From Datnioides undecimradiatus (taxonomy: Eukaryota; Chordata; Actinopteri; Lobotiformes; Datnioididae): DNA of 64,000 nt. Positions 48,001 through 53,302 of the stretch are shown piece after piece. How positions within the stretch are numbered: position 1 is the first letter of the stretch; each line of letters begins with the position of its first letter. The DNA lies in contig WARS01000029.1 in NCBI GenBank assembly GCA_008933995.1, forward strand, positions 23,310,879 through 23,374,878. The letters run 5' to 3'. The position numbers and the translations under genes were made by a program. Under the pieces are notes generated by a model that was not told the DNA's origin, did not search any database, and was given only the letters and a program-made list of their open reading frames with translations.

Positions 48001-50845
48001 AGGGATATTGAGAAAATCAAGACTATTGGCAGTACATACATGGCTGCAGTAGGGCTGGTTCCTACAACTGCCTCCAAGGTACACACATGCAGTCTATATT
48101 TAGACCCGCTATGAGTTTGTGTGTGTGTGTGTGTGTGTGCAGGGTATTAGCATGTTTCGAAACTGTTCTGCATGCACATGGCGGTTTTGAGCGGCCTGGT
48201 ATTTCCAGGTAGTCGTTTTCTCGGTTGATGTTTAGAACTGTTGTCACGTTTAAATCCACAAATCCCCTGCGGAGGGATTACCGGCCTCGGTGGCGTCAGC
48301 ATATTCCGCATTCATAAAGTTTCTTTAAATCCCGCAAGCTGACAAACAAAAGGGCCCTTTCTGCAACTTCTGCAAAACTTTATGCGCATCTAACAGTCGG
48401 CCGCGGCGCTGGTTTGACTTCGGGGAGAATCCCGGTGCGTGCTTCTGTGGTGGGCGTAGATCACAACGTGCATAATCATGTCAGGGAAACAGAACTGGAG
48501 GGAAGCGTCGATGCCTGACGTGGATGTAAGCGCGCGTGTTTGGGCATGAATCTGCGCTTTATCGATATTTTGTGTTTTTTATCTTCTGATTCACAGGCGA
48601 AGAAGTCCATCACCTCACATTTATGCACAGTGTCAGACTTTGCCATCGAGATGTTCGACGTCCTGGATGCCATCAACTACCAGTCTTACAATGACTTTGT
48701 CCTGAGAGTGGGTGAGTGAGAAGACACACACACACACGCACACACACACGCTCACACAGGTCTATATAAACATTGGTGCAGGAGCTCCTGACCTATTGCA
48801 CTGGACACCAACTACGCTCAGTGCCGGTAAGTTTGGAAGGAAATGCATCACAGAAAGAGCGTTCGCTGCAGGAAGCTCGTCACAGCGAGACCTGAAGCTC
48901 TGGGTTCCATTGTGTTGGGTATCCTGTGGGGAGCCTGCAACAGGAGCCCTTGTTTAATCCCAGTGTAGCCTGGTGTATACAGTGCCATCCTGTCTGCAGA
49001 CTGTGGGGCTCCGTGTGTTTGTGTGCTTGGCTGAACCCTCTTTGCAGAGATGCAACGTTTGGTAATCTGCGTAATGCTGGATTTCCAGAAAAGCGCAGAA
49101 AAAACAAAGTCTGGCCTGGTTTCACTCGGGCTGCATGTACCATGACTATAGCTCTACGACCTCCAGATGTGCCGCCGTCAAGATGAAGCAGAGGCATGTC
49201 ATCACGCTGCTCCAATTAGTCAGTTATATGTATTTTGCAATAGCAGCAGACACGGAGGCACCTACGCTGTTTTGAGTATTGATACCTGCTTCAATAGGAC
49301 TGACACCATAAACAGAGTCAGCCCCACTCTGGATCACGTCTGTGCAGAAACATTCAAACAAGACGTGCGGCTCAAAGTGTTTTGCAATAAAGACATTACG
49401 CGCACCAAGTGTTTCTCATAAAAAACAAATAGGATGAACATAAAACCGGGGATAAAATGCCGCAACTGTGTAAAATAAGATGGAAAATGAGAGCCACTTG
49501 ATAACAACAGTGAAATTGAATAAAGATGCATAAAAACGGGGATGGATTACGGGAATAAACGTAAAATAACACAGAGAAAAAATAAGATAAGGCTGCAAAC
49601 AAGTCAAACAAACAGCGAAAAGCAGTGTGCACTGAGAGCATGCAGTAAAACACAACACACAGAGGTTTTCATAAAGTAATAAGGGATTACTCAGTAACTA
49701 CTTAGCATTAGTAGCGTCACCTCTTGTCTTATTCACAGATATTCATGAACTAATCAATACTATTACTAATTAATATCATTATCTGCTCTATAGTCTTAAT
49801 GAGTCAATCAATATCCATGCTAATTAGCTGCTCTATAGAATTGGATTAGGAGTCGCTCGTTAGCTGATTGACATAGACTTAGTTCATTAATTACTAGCAT
49901 GTGGTGTCCCTTTGTTGTAAAGTGATACCAAACTGTTTGTTTATTTGTAAACAAAGAGGTCTGGTGTGTTTCCGCTCTCTGGTTGTTGTTGGTTGTTGTT
50001 CAGGTATCAATGTGGGACCCGTGGTGGCCGGAGTGATCGGAGCCAGAAGACCTCAGTACGACATCTGGGGGAACACGGTGAACGTGGCCAGCAGGATGGA
50101 CAGCACCGGGGTGCAGGGGAAGATACAGGTGCCGTGCAAATATAAAGTTCATTTATTATTGTTTGGATTCTAGTTGTAGTTTAGTTGAAACTGGTTTTTG
50201 ACAAACAGCTGTGCACCGTGACAGTCTGAAGACTTGATGTTAGGGTAAAGTTGGCAGGTTTGGCTCCACTGTGCCTGCAGAGAGGTTTAAAACTGGTCTC
50301 ACTCCACATCTCAACTGTTATCGGTCAATAATTAGTCCCAACACCACATATCTTTTATTGAAACAAGTCAAAAATGTAAAGTATTATGATTTGAATTAGT
50401 GAGATGCTAGCTGTTTGCAGCTTTATGCTAAGCTAAGCTAAGGTCTTTCATCATCTTCAGAGGGTGCAGCCTGTTTGAGGATGTGGACTGACGTGTTTCT
50501 GTGTTTGCTCCTCAGGTGACCGAGGACGTCCATCGTCTCATCACCGACTACTATAACTTTGTTTGCCGCGGCCAGGTCAGCGTGAAGGGCAAAGGTCAGA
50601 TGCTCACCTACTTCCTGGAGGGGCGCAGGCAGAGCCGCAGGTCGTCTCAAACCCAGCAGCAGCCCGGCAGCGCGGAGCGCCGGTCCAGCGCCTTCACCCA
50701 CGGCAGCGTGTGCACCAGGCTGAGCCCCGCCCCCACCGTGACCACCTACGCCACCATCAGGACCCCGAGCCCCAGCACGGCCAAACCAACCACCTCCACC
50801 AGCACCACCAGGTACCTGCCCTCGGTCCCCACGGCAATGGTGTGA
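9775..50845 (+). CDS. adcy1: adenylyl cyclase type 1, complete 20-exon coding region
   Basis: Membrane enzyme that makes cAMP and pyrophosphate from ATP; the family member stimulated by Ca2+/calmodulin and Gs-alpha and enriched in neurons. Joined exons: 9775-10389, 12023-12172, 15793-15911, 21293-21404, 25781-25908, 28066-28224, 30258-30399, 32024-32179, 35418-35612, 37924-38021, 38216-38300, 39859-39948, 41593-41849, 42049-42175, 43250-43366, 47404-47550, 47980-48078, 48597-48711, 50004-50128, 50516-50845. All introns are GT-AG, phases close, and the total is 1121 codons plus TGA. Order: N-terminus, M1-M6 (about 60-225), C1a (about 260-475) with metal ligands D300 and D344, C1b with the calmodulin helix (485-512), M7-M12 (about 601-796), C2a (about 812-1048), tail (1049-1121). 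The protein matches my memory of human ADCY1 almost codon for codon in both catalytic halves, which separates it from ADCY3 and ADCY8. No frameshift or lost catalytic residue is visible. Paralogue a or b is undetermined. Confidence 0.96.
10778..10803 (+). promoter_or_regulatory. split REST/NRSF (RE1)-like motif in intron 1
   Basis: GGAGCTGTCC, a 7-nt spacer, then GGTGCTGAA. These match the two halves of the reverse-strand RE1 element (GGCGCTGTCC and GGTGCTGAA) at 9 of 10 and 9 of 9 positions. The canonical gap is 2 nt, so the halves are 5 nt further apart, the expanded spacing described for non-canonical REST sites. About 390 nt downstream of exon 1. Confidence 0.45.
10980..11186 (+). repeat. 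MITE-like dispersed repeat, copy 1
   Basis: Begins GGCGGTCTCCAGCCTTATTG and ends GACCCCCGTTTGGGAAACAC. The same start and end words recur at 11258-11505 and, inverted, near 55478. The ends resemble non-autonomous hAT-type elements of fish; that class assignment is from memory. Confidence 0.45.
11258..11505 (+). repeat. MITE-like dispersed repeat, copy 2
   Basis: Starts GTTGGTTTCCAGCCTTTGTG and ends near CTCGTTGGGAACCGCTGCAC, parallel to copy 1 and in the same orientation, but more diverged and with inserted sequence. Confidence 0.4.
12023..12172 (+). CDS. adcy1: adcy1 exon 2: helix M6 and linker into C1
   Basis: Codes residues 206-255: hydrophobic M6, then the highly conserved [13 protein letters not shown] segment and a charged helix ending [11 protein letters not shown]. 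That helix begins the coiled-coil-like linker that connects the first membrane bundle to C1a and passes conformational change to the catalytic core. Phase 0 at both ends; acceptor GTGTGCAG, donor GTGAGG. Length 150 nt. Confidence 0.95.
12173..15792 (+). other. adcy1 intron 2
   Basis: 3620 nt, GTGAGG to CCGCAG. Contains a (GC)n tract at about 12671-12686 and a CA/CT-rich block at 14210-14261. The quiet, non-repetitive stretch at about 12580-12860 could be conserved non-coding sequence but cannot be judged alone. No exon seen. Confidence 0.85.
14210..14261 (+). repeat. (TC)n(AC)n microsatellite
   Basis: TC run passing into AC runs, one interruption; in intron 2. Confidence 0.93.
15793..15911 (+). 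CDS. adcy1: adcy1 exon 3: linker and start of C1a
   Basis: Codes residues 256-294 plus two bases of codon 295. Contains [20 protein letters not shown] and IYIQRHDNV, the canonical entry to the C1a cyclase fold, nearly identical to mammalian AC1. Ends with AG of a split Ser codon (AG|C) at a weaker donor, GTATGG. Confidence 0.95.
16975..17385 (+). repeat. dispersed fish repeat carrying a CTCF-like motif
   Basis: Wording such as TCCCTCAGGAGGCGGTGGAG and CTGCCCCCTGGTGGCCAG matches an interspersed repeat I recall from many perciform loci. No open frame is present, so it is non-autonomous or decayed. Boundaries approximate. Confidence 0.45.
17347..17360 (-). promoter_or_regulatory. CTCF-like core motif
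   Basis: On the minus strand the 14 bases read CCACCAGGGGGCAG, fitting every position of the vertebrate CTCF core (CCASYAGRKGGCRS). It lies near the 3' end of the dispersed repeat. Occupancy is unknown. Confidence 0.4.
19600..19945 (+). repeat. dispersed fish repeat (GTTAGCATGCTAA type), copy 1
   Basis: Contains GTTAGCATGCTGACATTTTG, GCAGGTATTTGGTCGTGAAC and TTTTGACCTGATGGCGCTAG. Related words recur at 24868-25032 and 27709-27950, showing one family with three diverged copies in three introns. Widely scattered in perciform genomes as I remember. Confidence 0.6.
20707..21245 (+). repeat. foldback MITE-like element upstream of exon 4
   Basis: The left end (AAGGGATAGTATGGGG... TTTTTGGAAGTGGGG) is an imperfect inverted copy of the right end (CTCCACTTCCAAAATCCAGG). 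The similarity continues inward about 110 nt on each side: GGCATGCTCCAAGCTTGGAG pairs with the complement of TTCAAACTGGGAGCATG. No transposase frame. It ends about 48 nt before the exon 4 acceptor. Confidence 0.65.
21293..21404 (+). CDS. adcy1: adcy1 exon 4: first metal-binding Asp of C1a
   Basis: Codes residues 295-332. [17 protein letters not shown] carries D300, the first of two aspartates that bind the catalytic Mg2+ ions, within the P-loop-like turn typical of class III cyclases. [20 protein letters not shown] follows. Donor GTAAGT; acceptor ACAG, about 48 nt downstream of a foldback repeat. Confidence 0.96.
21866..21926 (+). repeat. (GT)21(GA)10 compound microsatellite
   Basis: GT run to about 21907, then GA run to about 21926. 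Confidence 0.95.
22086..22120 (+). repeat. (AC)n microsatellite
   Basis: AC run with one T interruption, 160 nt after the complementary (GT)21. Confidence 0.93.
23464..23509 (+). repeat. (GT)n microsatellite, interrupted
   Basis: GT run with GC, GA and CT interruptions. Confidence 0.9.
23886..23921 (+). repeat. (CA)18 microsatellite
   Basis: Perfect run in intron 4. Confidence 0.95.
24868..25032 (+). repeat. dispersed fish repeat (GTTAGCATGCTAA type), copy 2
   Basis: Contains CATGCATGCTAACATTTGCT, AATTAGCACAAAAACAAAG and GCAGGTGTTTGACCATAAAC, parallel to copy 1 at 19600; a partial copy. Confidence 0.55.
25098..25500 (+). repeat. possible second dispersed repeat in intron 4
   Basis: Phrases such as GGACCATAGATTCTTTATAG and TGTCAATCACAGGGC recall a common percomorph repeat. 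Family and ends are uncertain, and no internal structure is visible. Confidence 0.3.
25781..25908 (+). CDS. adcy1: adcy1 exon 5: second metal-binding Asp of C1a
   Basis: Codes residues 333-374 plus two bases of codon 375. [16 protein letters not shown] carries D344, the second metal ligand, 44 residues after D300 as in other mammalian-type cyclases. The exon ends in [17 protein letters not shown] and a split Ala codon (GC|G). Donor GTGAGT. Confidence 0.96.
26940..27001 (+). repeat. (CA)n microsatellite, longest in the window
   Basis: About 60 nt of CA with one TC interruption near its start. Confidence 0.95.
27163..27200 (+). repeat. (GT)n microsatellite
   Basis: GT run with one CC interruption; complementary to the CA tract 160 nt upstream and to the one in intron 6. 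Confidence 0.93.
27709..27950 (+). repeat. dispersed fish repeat (GTTAGCATGCTAA type), copy 3
   Basis: Contains CATGCTAACATGCTAATG, ATGTTTACCATGTTCAGCG, GTTAGCATGCTAGTATTAGC and TTCATCCTCTGGGGACCAG, the fullest left part of the family. It ends about 115 nt before exon 6. Confidence 0.6.
28066..28224 (+). CDS. adcy1: adcy1 exon 6: C1a core
   Basis: Codes residues 375-427 plus two bases of codon 428: [36 protein letters not shown] and [12 protein letters not shown]. This is the C1 counterpart of the C2 [12 protein letters not shown] region; as is usual for C1 the catalytic Asn/Arg pair is absent here. Enters and leaves in the same phase (159 nt), so skipping would keep frame but remove catalytic core. 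Donor GTCAGT. Confidence 0.96.
28225..30257 (+). other. adcy1 intron 6
   Basis: 2033 nt, GTCAGT to CGCAG. (CA)13 at 28280-28306 close to the donor; poly-A run near 29847-29866. The stretch 28960-29390 has repeat-like wording but no clear ends. No exon seen. Confidence 0.85.
28280..28306 (+). repeat. (AC)13 microsatellite near the exon 6 donor
   Basis: Perfect run starting 55 nt inside intron 6. Confidence 0.95.
30258..30399 (+). CDS. adcy1: adcy1 exon 7: end of C1a
   Basis: Codes the rest of codon 428 to residue 475: [20 protein letters not shown], then [15 protein letters not shown]. The IETYFIVP strand closes the C1a fold. Donor GTACGC, phase 0. Confidence 0.95.
30400..32023 (+). other. 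adcy1 intron 7
   Basis: 1624 nt, GTACGC to CCCAG. A C-rich run (30417-30428), GT run and AC run lie near its 5' end; the rest is unremarkable AT-rich sequence. Confidence 0.85.
30606..30691 (+). repeat. (GT)9 and (CA)15 microsatellites
   Basis: GT run 30606-30624 and CA run 30662-30691 in one intron, complementary and 37 nt apart; likely a hairpin in the transcript. Confidence 0.93.
32024..32179 (+). CDS. adcy1: adcy1 exon 8: calmodulin-binding segment of C1b
   Basis: Codes residues 476-527. [20 protein letters not shown] followed by KMF (488-510) is the basic amphipathic helix known in mammalian AC1 as the calmodulin site. F493 aligns with the Phe whose mutation abolishes Ca2+/calmodulin stimulation, so fish AC1 should be calmodulin-responsive. 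The rest ([15 protein letters not shown]) is also conserved. Phase 0 at both ends, 156 nt, hence a frame-neutral cassette. Donor GTATGG. Confidence 0.96.
32180..35417 (+). other. adcy1 intron 8
   Basis: 3238 nt, GTATGG to TGACAG. (AC)11 and (TG)18 near its 5' end, a palindromic CRE word (TGACGTCA) at 33236-33243 and an ATGCT-type tandem at about 34081-34100. No exon seen. Confidence 0.85.
32321..32525 (+). repeat. (AC)11 and (TG)18 microsatellites
   Basis: AC run 32321-32342 and TG run 32490-32525, beginning 141 and 310 nt downstream of exon 8. Confidence 0.94.
35418..35612 (+). CDS. adcy1: adcy1 exon 9: C1b with CaM-kinase target region
   Basis: Codes residues 528-592. [19 protein letters not shown] holds S535 and T542, aligning with the two sites reported as CaM kinase IV targets in mammalian AC1 (S545 and S552 as I remember them). 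The second is Thr here. [16 protein letters not shown] is conserved; the last part ([18 protein letters not shown]) diverges from mammals. Phase 0 at both ends. Donor GTGAGG. Confidence 0.94.
35822..35868 (+). repeat. (GT)n-rich tract
   Basis: Interrupted GT repeat in intron 9. Confidence 0.88.
36003..36055 (+). repeat. (GT)n-rich tract
   Basis: Interrupted GT repeat with GC and CATATA breaks in intron 9. Confidence 0.88.
37924..38021 (+). CDS. adcy1: adcy1 exon 10: helix M7
   Basis: Codes residues 593-624 plus two bases of codon 625. After YHQVYDDHF comes M7 (about 601-623), ending LLMIP, matching the human LVYLLIFPQ context. The donor is CA|GTACGT, and an (AC)15 tract begins at intron position +7. 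Confidence 0.94.
38028..38057 (+). repeat. (AC)15 tract at the exon 10 donor
   Basis: Perfect run starting at intron position +7, directly after the GTACGT donor, in an intron of only 194 nt (38022-38215). Confidence 0.96.
38216..38300 (+). CDS. adcy1: adcy1 exon 11: helix M8
   Basis: Completes Gln625 (CA|G) and codes to residue 653. [20 protein letters not shown] is M8, followed by HLTSVQ. The upstream intron is only 194 nt. Donor GTAGGA. Confidence 0.93.
38301..39858 (+). other. adcy1 intron 11
   Basis: 1558 nt, GTAGGA to TTTTAG. No microsatellite of note and no coding sequence. About 38440-38760 has repeat-like wording that I cannot assign. Confidence 0.85.
39859..39948 (+). CDS. adcy1: adcy1 exon 12: helix M9
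   Basis: Codes residues 654-683. [19 protein letters not shown] corresponds to human [15 protein letters not shown]; the hydrophobic run is M9, leading to the extracellular loop. Phase 0 at both ends (90 nt). Acceptor GTTTTAG, donor GTAAGC. Confidence 0.94.
39949..41592 (+). other. adcy1 intron 12
   Basis: 1644 nt, GTAAGC to CCAG. AT-rich; GT-rich tract at about 40961-40991; words at 41085-41290 (CAGCATGCTAACACC, ATATGCTAGCATG) suggest a badly decayed copy of the GTTAGCATGCTAA repeat. No exon seen. Confidence 0.85.
41593..41849 (+). CDS. adcy1: adcy1 exon 13: glycosylated loop and helices M10-M11
   Basis: Codes residues 684-768 plus two bases of codon 769. The extracellular loop (about 690-715) contains N-glycosylation sequons N695-S-S and N708-T-T. 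M10 (about 716-733), the conserved RVSSLPK turn and a leucine-rich M11 (about 738-757) follow. The loop is the least conserved part of the protein. GG|A is split across the donor GTGAGA. Confidence 0.93.
41976..42020 (+). repeat. (GT)22 tract at the exon 14 acceptor
   Basis: Forty-five nt of GT, followed by CATGCATGCA and CGTGTGTGTG, so alternating purine-pyrimidine runs to about 42040. Only TCCTTCAG separates it from exon 14. It lies within the 199-nt intron 13 (41850-42048). Confidence 0.96.
42049..42175 (+). CDS. adcy1: adcy1 exon 14: helix M12
   Basis: Codes the rest of codon 769 to residue 811. [20 protein letters not shown] is the lead-in and M12; [16 protein letters not shown] starts the linker to C2. 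The acceptor has a (GT)22 tract where a polypyrimidine run would normally be, with only TCCTTCAG at the end. The donor GTGTGT is weak. Confidence 0.93.
42292..42440 (+). repeat. tRNA-derived SINE-like element
   Basis: GGTTTGATCCC (42349-42359) matches a Pol III B box (GGTTCGANTCC) at all but two positions. About 5 nt later comes GTCCTGGAGCAAGACACTGA, a signature I associate with teleost tRNA-type SINEs. A convincing A box is not clear and the 3' end is undefined. Confidence 0.55.
42918..42950 (+). repeat. (GT)16 microsatellite
   Basis: Perfect run in intron 14, about 300 nt before exon 15. Confidence 0.95.
43250..43366 (+). CDS. adcy1: adcy1 exon 15: start of C2a
   Basis: Codes residues 812-850: [20 protein letters not shown] and [19 protein letters not shown], the entry helix and first strand of C2a, nearly identical to mammalian AC1. 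The acceptor tract (GATTGCTGCTGGTGTCCAG) is pyrimidine-poor. Phase 0 at both ends (117 nt). Donor GTGAGC. Confidence 0.95.
45028..45093 (+). repeat. (GCT)22 trinucleotide repeat, CTG/CAG class
   Basis: Sixty-six nt of perfect GCT units without interruption, in sense as CUG in the adcy1 pre-mRNA. Either strand gives long poly-amino-acid frames that are artefacts of the repeat. Confidence 0.97.
47005..47046 (+). repeat. (CAAA)10 tetranucleotide repeat
   Basis: Perfect tetranucleotide run in intron 15. Confidence 0.95.
47404..47550 (+). CDS. adcy1: adcy1 exon 16: C2a
   Basis: Codes residues 851-899. [20 protein letters not shown] is the C2 counterpart of the C1 metal-binding turn and, as expected for C2, lacks the metal aspartate. 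[17 protein letters not shown] follows. Phase 0 at both ends. Donor GTGAGC. Confidence 0.96.
47551..47979 (+). other. adcy1 intron 16
   Basis: 429 nt, GTGAGC to TTCCAG. AT-rich, nothing notable. Confidence 0.88.
47980..48078 (+). CDS. adcy1: adcy1 exon 17: adenine-binding Lys of C2a
   Basis: Codes residues 900-932. [16 protein letters not shown] carries K913, the lysine that contacts the adenine ring of ATP in the C1/C2 site. Phase 0 at both ends (99 nt). Donor GTACAC. Confidence 0.96.
48079..48596 (+). other. adcy1 intron 17
   Basis: 518 nt, GTACAC to CACAG, with a GT run at 48119-48139. Confidence 0.88.
48597..48711 (+). CDS. adcy1: adcy1 exon 18: C2a
   Basis: Codes residues 933-970 plus one base of codon 971. 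[20 protein letters not shown] and [11 protein letters not shown]; the latter belongs to the surface used by Gs-alpha and forskolin in related cyclases. Donor GTGAGT, soon followed by a CA-rich tract. Confidence 0.95.
48712..50003 (+). other. adcy1 intron 18
   Basis: 1292 nt, GTGAGT to TTCAG. A CA-rich tract at about 48723-48749 follows the donor. No exon or clear repeat. Confidence 0.87.
50004..50128 (+). CDS. adcy1: adcy1 exon 19: catalytic Asn/Arg of C2a
   Basis: Codes residues 971-1012. [20 protein letters not shown] leads into [16 protein letters not shown]990 is the adenine-specificity aspartate; N997 and R1001 stabilise the transition state, so this half is catalytically complete. The donor GTGCCG is weak. 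Confidence 0.96.
50129..50515 (+). other. adcy1 intron 19
   Basis: 387 nt, weak donor GTGCCG to CCTCAG. Near its 3' end lies a second copy (50403-50445) of the CTAAGCTAA dispersed repeat found near position 100. Confidence 0.87.
50403..50445 (+). repeat. fragment of a dispersed fish repeat (CTAAGCTAA type)
   Basis: Shares an exact 21-nt word (50421-50441) with 92-112 and is preceded by GCTAGCTGTTTGCAG, another piece of the same perciform repeat as I recall it. Confidence 0.5.
50516..50845 (+). CDS. adcy1: adcy1 exon 20: end of C2a, tail and stop
   Basis: Codes residues 1013-1121 and TGA at 50843-50845. [20 protein letters not shown] ends C2a and includes the phosphate-contacting Lys of the VKGKG loop. 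The tail (1049-1121) is rich in Ser, Thr and Pro with three RRxS motifs (S1052, S1056, S1070). It differs from the human tail except near the end (RYLPS here, QYLPS in human as I recall). One residue is missing relative to human between VHRL and FVCRG. Confidence 0.94.
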   Translation: MTEDVHRLITDYYNFVCRGQVSVKGKGQMLTYFLEGRRQSRRSSQTQQQPGSAERRSSAFTHGSVCTRLSPAPTVTTYATIRTPSPSTAKPTTSTSTTRYLPSVPTAMV

Positions 50846-51855
50846 CGGATGCTGTCTCCATGGTGACCGTGGAAAACTGGGAAATCAGAGTGGGAAACGG
50901 CACGGATGGCAAGAGGACGGCAGTAGCAGAGAGAGTTTATTAAAAGAAGAACGAGCAGAGCGTTCTCCACTCTTCTTCTACTGTCTGTGGGACGCAGAGA
51001 GGCAGAGACTCTGATCGTCCAATGGGAGGCCTGGATTTGAGCCTGGGCTTCGTTTAGGATCTAAGGCGGCCTCGGACCCTCGGGTTCTCCCTCCACGCTC
51101 CAGCCCTGTTTGACGTTTCAACACGGCGGGGGCGTCGCGAACAGGACGCAGGACGCCTTAGCCACGTTGCTCTGTAACCAATCAAAGGCCACGGGTGTCT
51201 CTGCGATTTTCAGAGTCGGCGCCCAGAGCTGCACCCACAGCGCTAACAAACAAAATCGATACACACACACAACAAAACACGTCGCAACGCACGATTGGCA
51301 GCGAAGCACGCGAGCCTCTCTCAACGAGCACATCCGGAAACGTCCTTTAACAACTTCAGCTGACCCTTTTCTCTCAGTGTAAAACCAAATCAGTGCTGTT
51401 GCCTTAGCGACCACTCCTCACAATGAGTTTCTTGCCATTTTATTGATTTATTTATTTGTTGCCTTTATTGATCGATCCTTTCTTGGTTTATCGGACGGAC
51501 TGCCATCCGGATGAATGAGTCACAGGGGCATTATCGTCCAGCAGATACTTGTTTTTTAAAAGTGGATGAAGCCAAATGTGTAATTGTAAAACGGCAGTTA
51601 AAGGTTTAAACTTGCCAAAAAAACAAAAAACAAAAACGAAAACAGGGCATTGCCTTCAATCATTTCGACCACGCGCGTGCTTTTCGCCCCCTTCACTTTA
51701 ACCCTCCGACGGCACATGAGCTAAACTCCTGATTCCCTGAGCCCGAGCCGCTCAGCGTCTTTAAGTGCATGATGCCGCTGCTGCATTCCAGTCATGTTTG
51801 CTGTCCGTCTCCCTGTGATGCTTGACTTCCAGATTCTTCCTCGTCAAAGTGTAGC

Positions 51856-51861
51856 AATAAA
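51856..51861 (+). terminator. proximal poly(A) signal AATAAA
   Basis: Canonical hexamer about 1.0 kb after the stop codon, followed by T-rich and GT-containing sequence (GCGGTTTTCGTCTCC). Candidate for a short 3' UTR isoform. Confidence 0.5.
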
Positions 51862-52586
51862 GCGGTTTTCGTCTCCTATCTCAGCCCGACTCACCCCTGC
51901 ATGCTGTAGCCAGCTGGACCCTATTTTGACCTGATAGTGTATGTAGCCAATAGAGTGTGCATAGCTAGCCACACACACACAGTCTGTATCTCTGTGGAGT
52001 TGAAGCATGACTTAGAAAACCTATTTTCCGTATTGTGCGAGTGTGATTCCTCCCTCATGGAATTATATTTAAAAAAAAACAACAACAACAACAACAACAC
52101 AAAAAAAAAAGAAAAAACACTTTTTTTCTGCTTGTTTATTAAGAAATATTTTCTATTGTTCAGATATTCAGTTTAACTATTTTTATGAACTTGAAGCTGC
52201 TTCGGTGAGGAGAAGAGAACTGCTGTTTATGAGGAGACACCCAAACCTCCGTGTCTGGCTTCCTCGTACGAGCCCAGATGATTTACTTCACGGTATAGCA
52301 TGCTACTCGCAGTACGGCTCACCACAGCCATTAACTCTCCTCTAATCTGTTCTAGCATGCACTGCCTGCAAGCCCGTGGCTCTTAACATGCATGCTTTGA
52401 TGAAACATTAATACAGGCCCGAGCAGCGGACACACAGTGACTTCTGTTTCAACGTAGTCCTCATGCATGCGCTAACGGTAGCGGTCCTCTTGAATGTAAG
52501 GTGCTTCTTTGACCCGTGTCTTCTTCATGAGTTTGGTGTGCGAGCCTTGTTTGGGGACAATTTTCAGGACGGTTTGACATCAGGCC

Positions 52587-52634
52587 GGGGGGGGGGGATG
52601 CTCCTCCTCCTCCTCCTCCTCCTCCTCCTCCTCC
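52587..52634 (+). repeat. G11 run and (CTC)11 tract in the 3' UTR
   Basis: A G run followed by a trinucleotide pyrimidine run, near the middle of the long 3' UTR. The two could pair in RNA. Confidence 0.9.
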
Positions 52635-53296
52635 CCGCTCCTGCTGTAGTCAACAGGTAGCTGGTTTTCAAATGTGCCAACCTATTTTCATAAACATATC
52701 AAACTTTATCTCGTCGAGCTGTAGCACAACTGAATGTGTGGCTACGGTAATCGTGGGGTTTTCCTTTTGTTGAATGCCTGTAATTTTTACTGTTCCTCCA
52801 CAGTTTTGTAACTCGAAACGACTCGAAACAAGTGTTGATTTTGGAGAGAGATTCGTTTGGACACCGTAACCTGACTGCAATGACGCTGTTGTACTTCTTA
52901 TTATCATATTTAAAATAGATTTTAAAGTCTATACAGTAGCTCGGACGCTTACTTTGAGTTTCTAAGAGATTAAACAATGAGGATTTTTATACACTTGCTT
53001 TAAACAGTTGATGGAAAGTTGATGGAAAGGAGTTATGTACAATATTTTTCCTGTAAATTGGATATTTTCTTACTGTATGATACGGGTTTCGATTGTTATA
53101 TGTAGGTATTACTAGCTATTATTGTACATTGTAGAGTCTTTTTCAGAGATATATTATGAATGATCCGATATTTGTCAAGTTCTTTTGTTGAAGATGTATT
53201 TATCGAGATGTTTTATGTGAATGTAAATTTTGTTAAAGACGATATTTTATACTAAGTGTTTGCACTGCGATGATATTGACGTACTATGATTATAAA

Positions 53297-53302
53297 AATA
53301 AA
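53297..53302 (+). terminator. distal poly(A) signal AATAAA
   Basis: Canonical hexamer ending the AT-rich 3' UTR block; sequence composition changes sharply just downstream. A TTTTAT element lies at 53245-53250, and a perfect 14-bp GC palindrome (53309-53322) lies where cleavage would be expected. Confidence 0.65.

Noticed and set aside
50834-50842. C-terminal TAMV as a PDZ-binding motif
   Set aside because: A class I motif needs Ser or Thr at position -2; here it is Ala.
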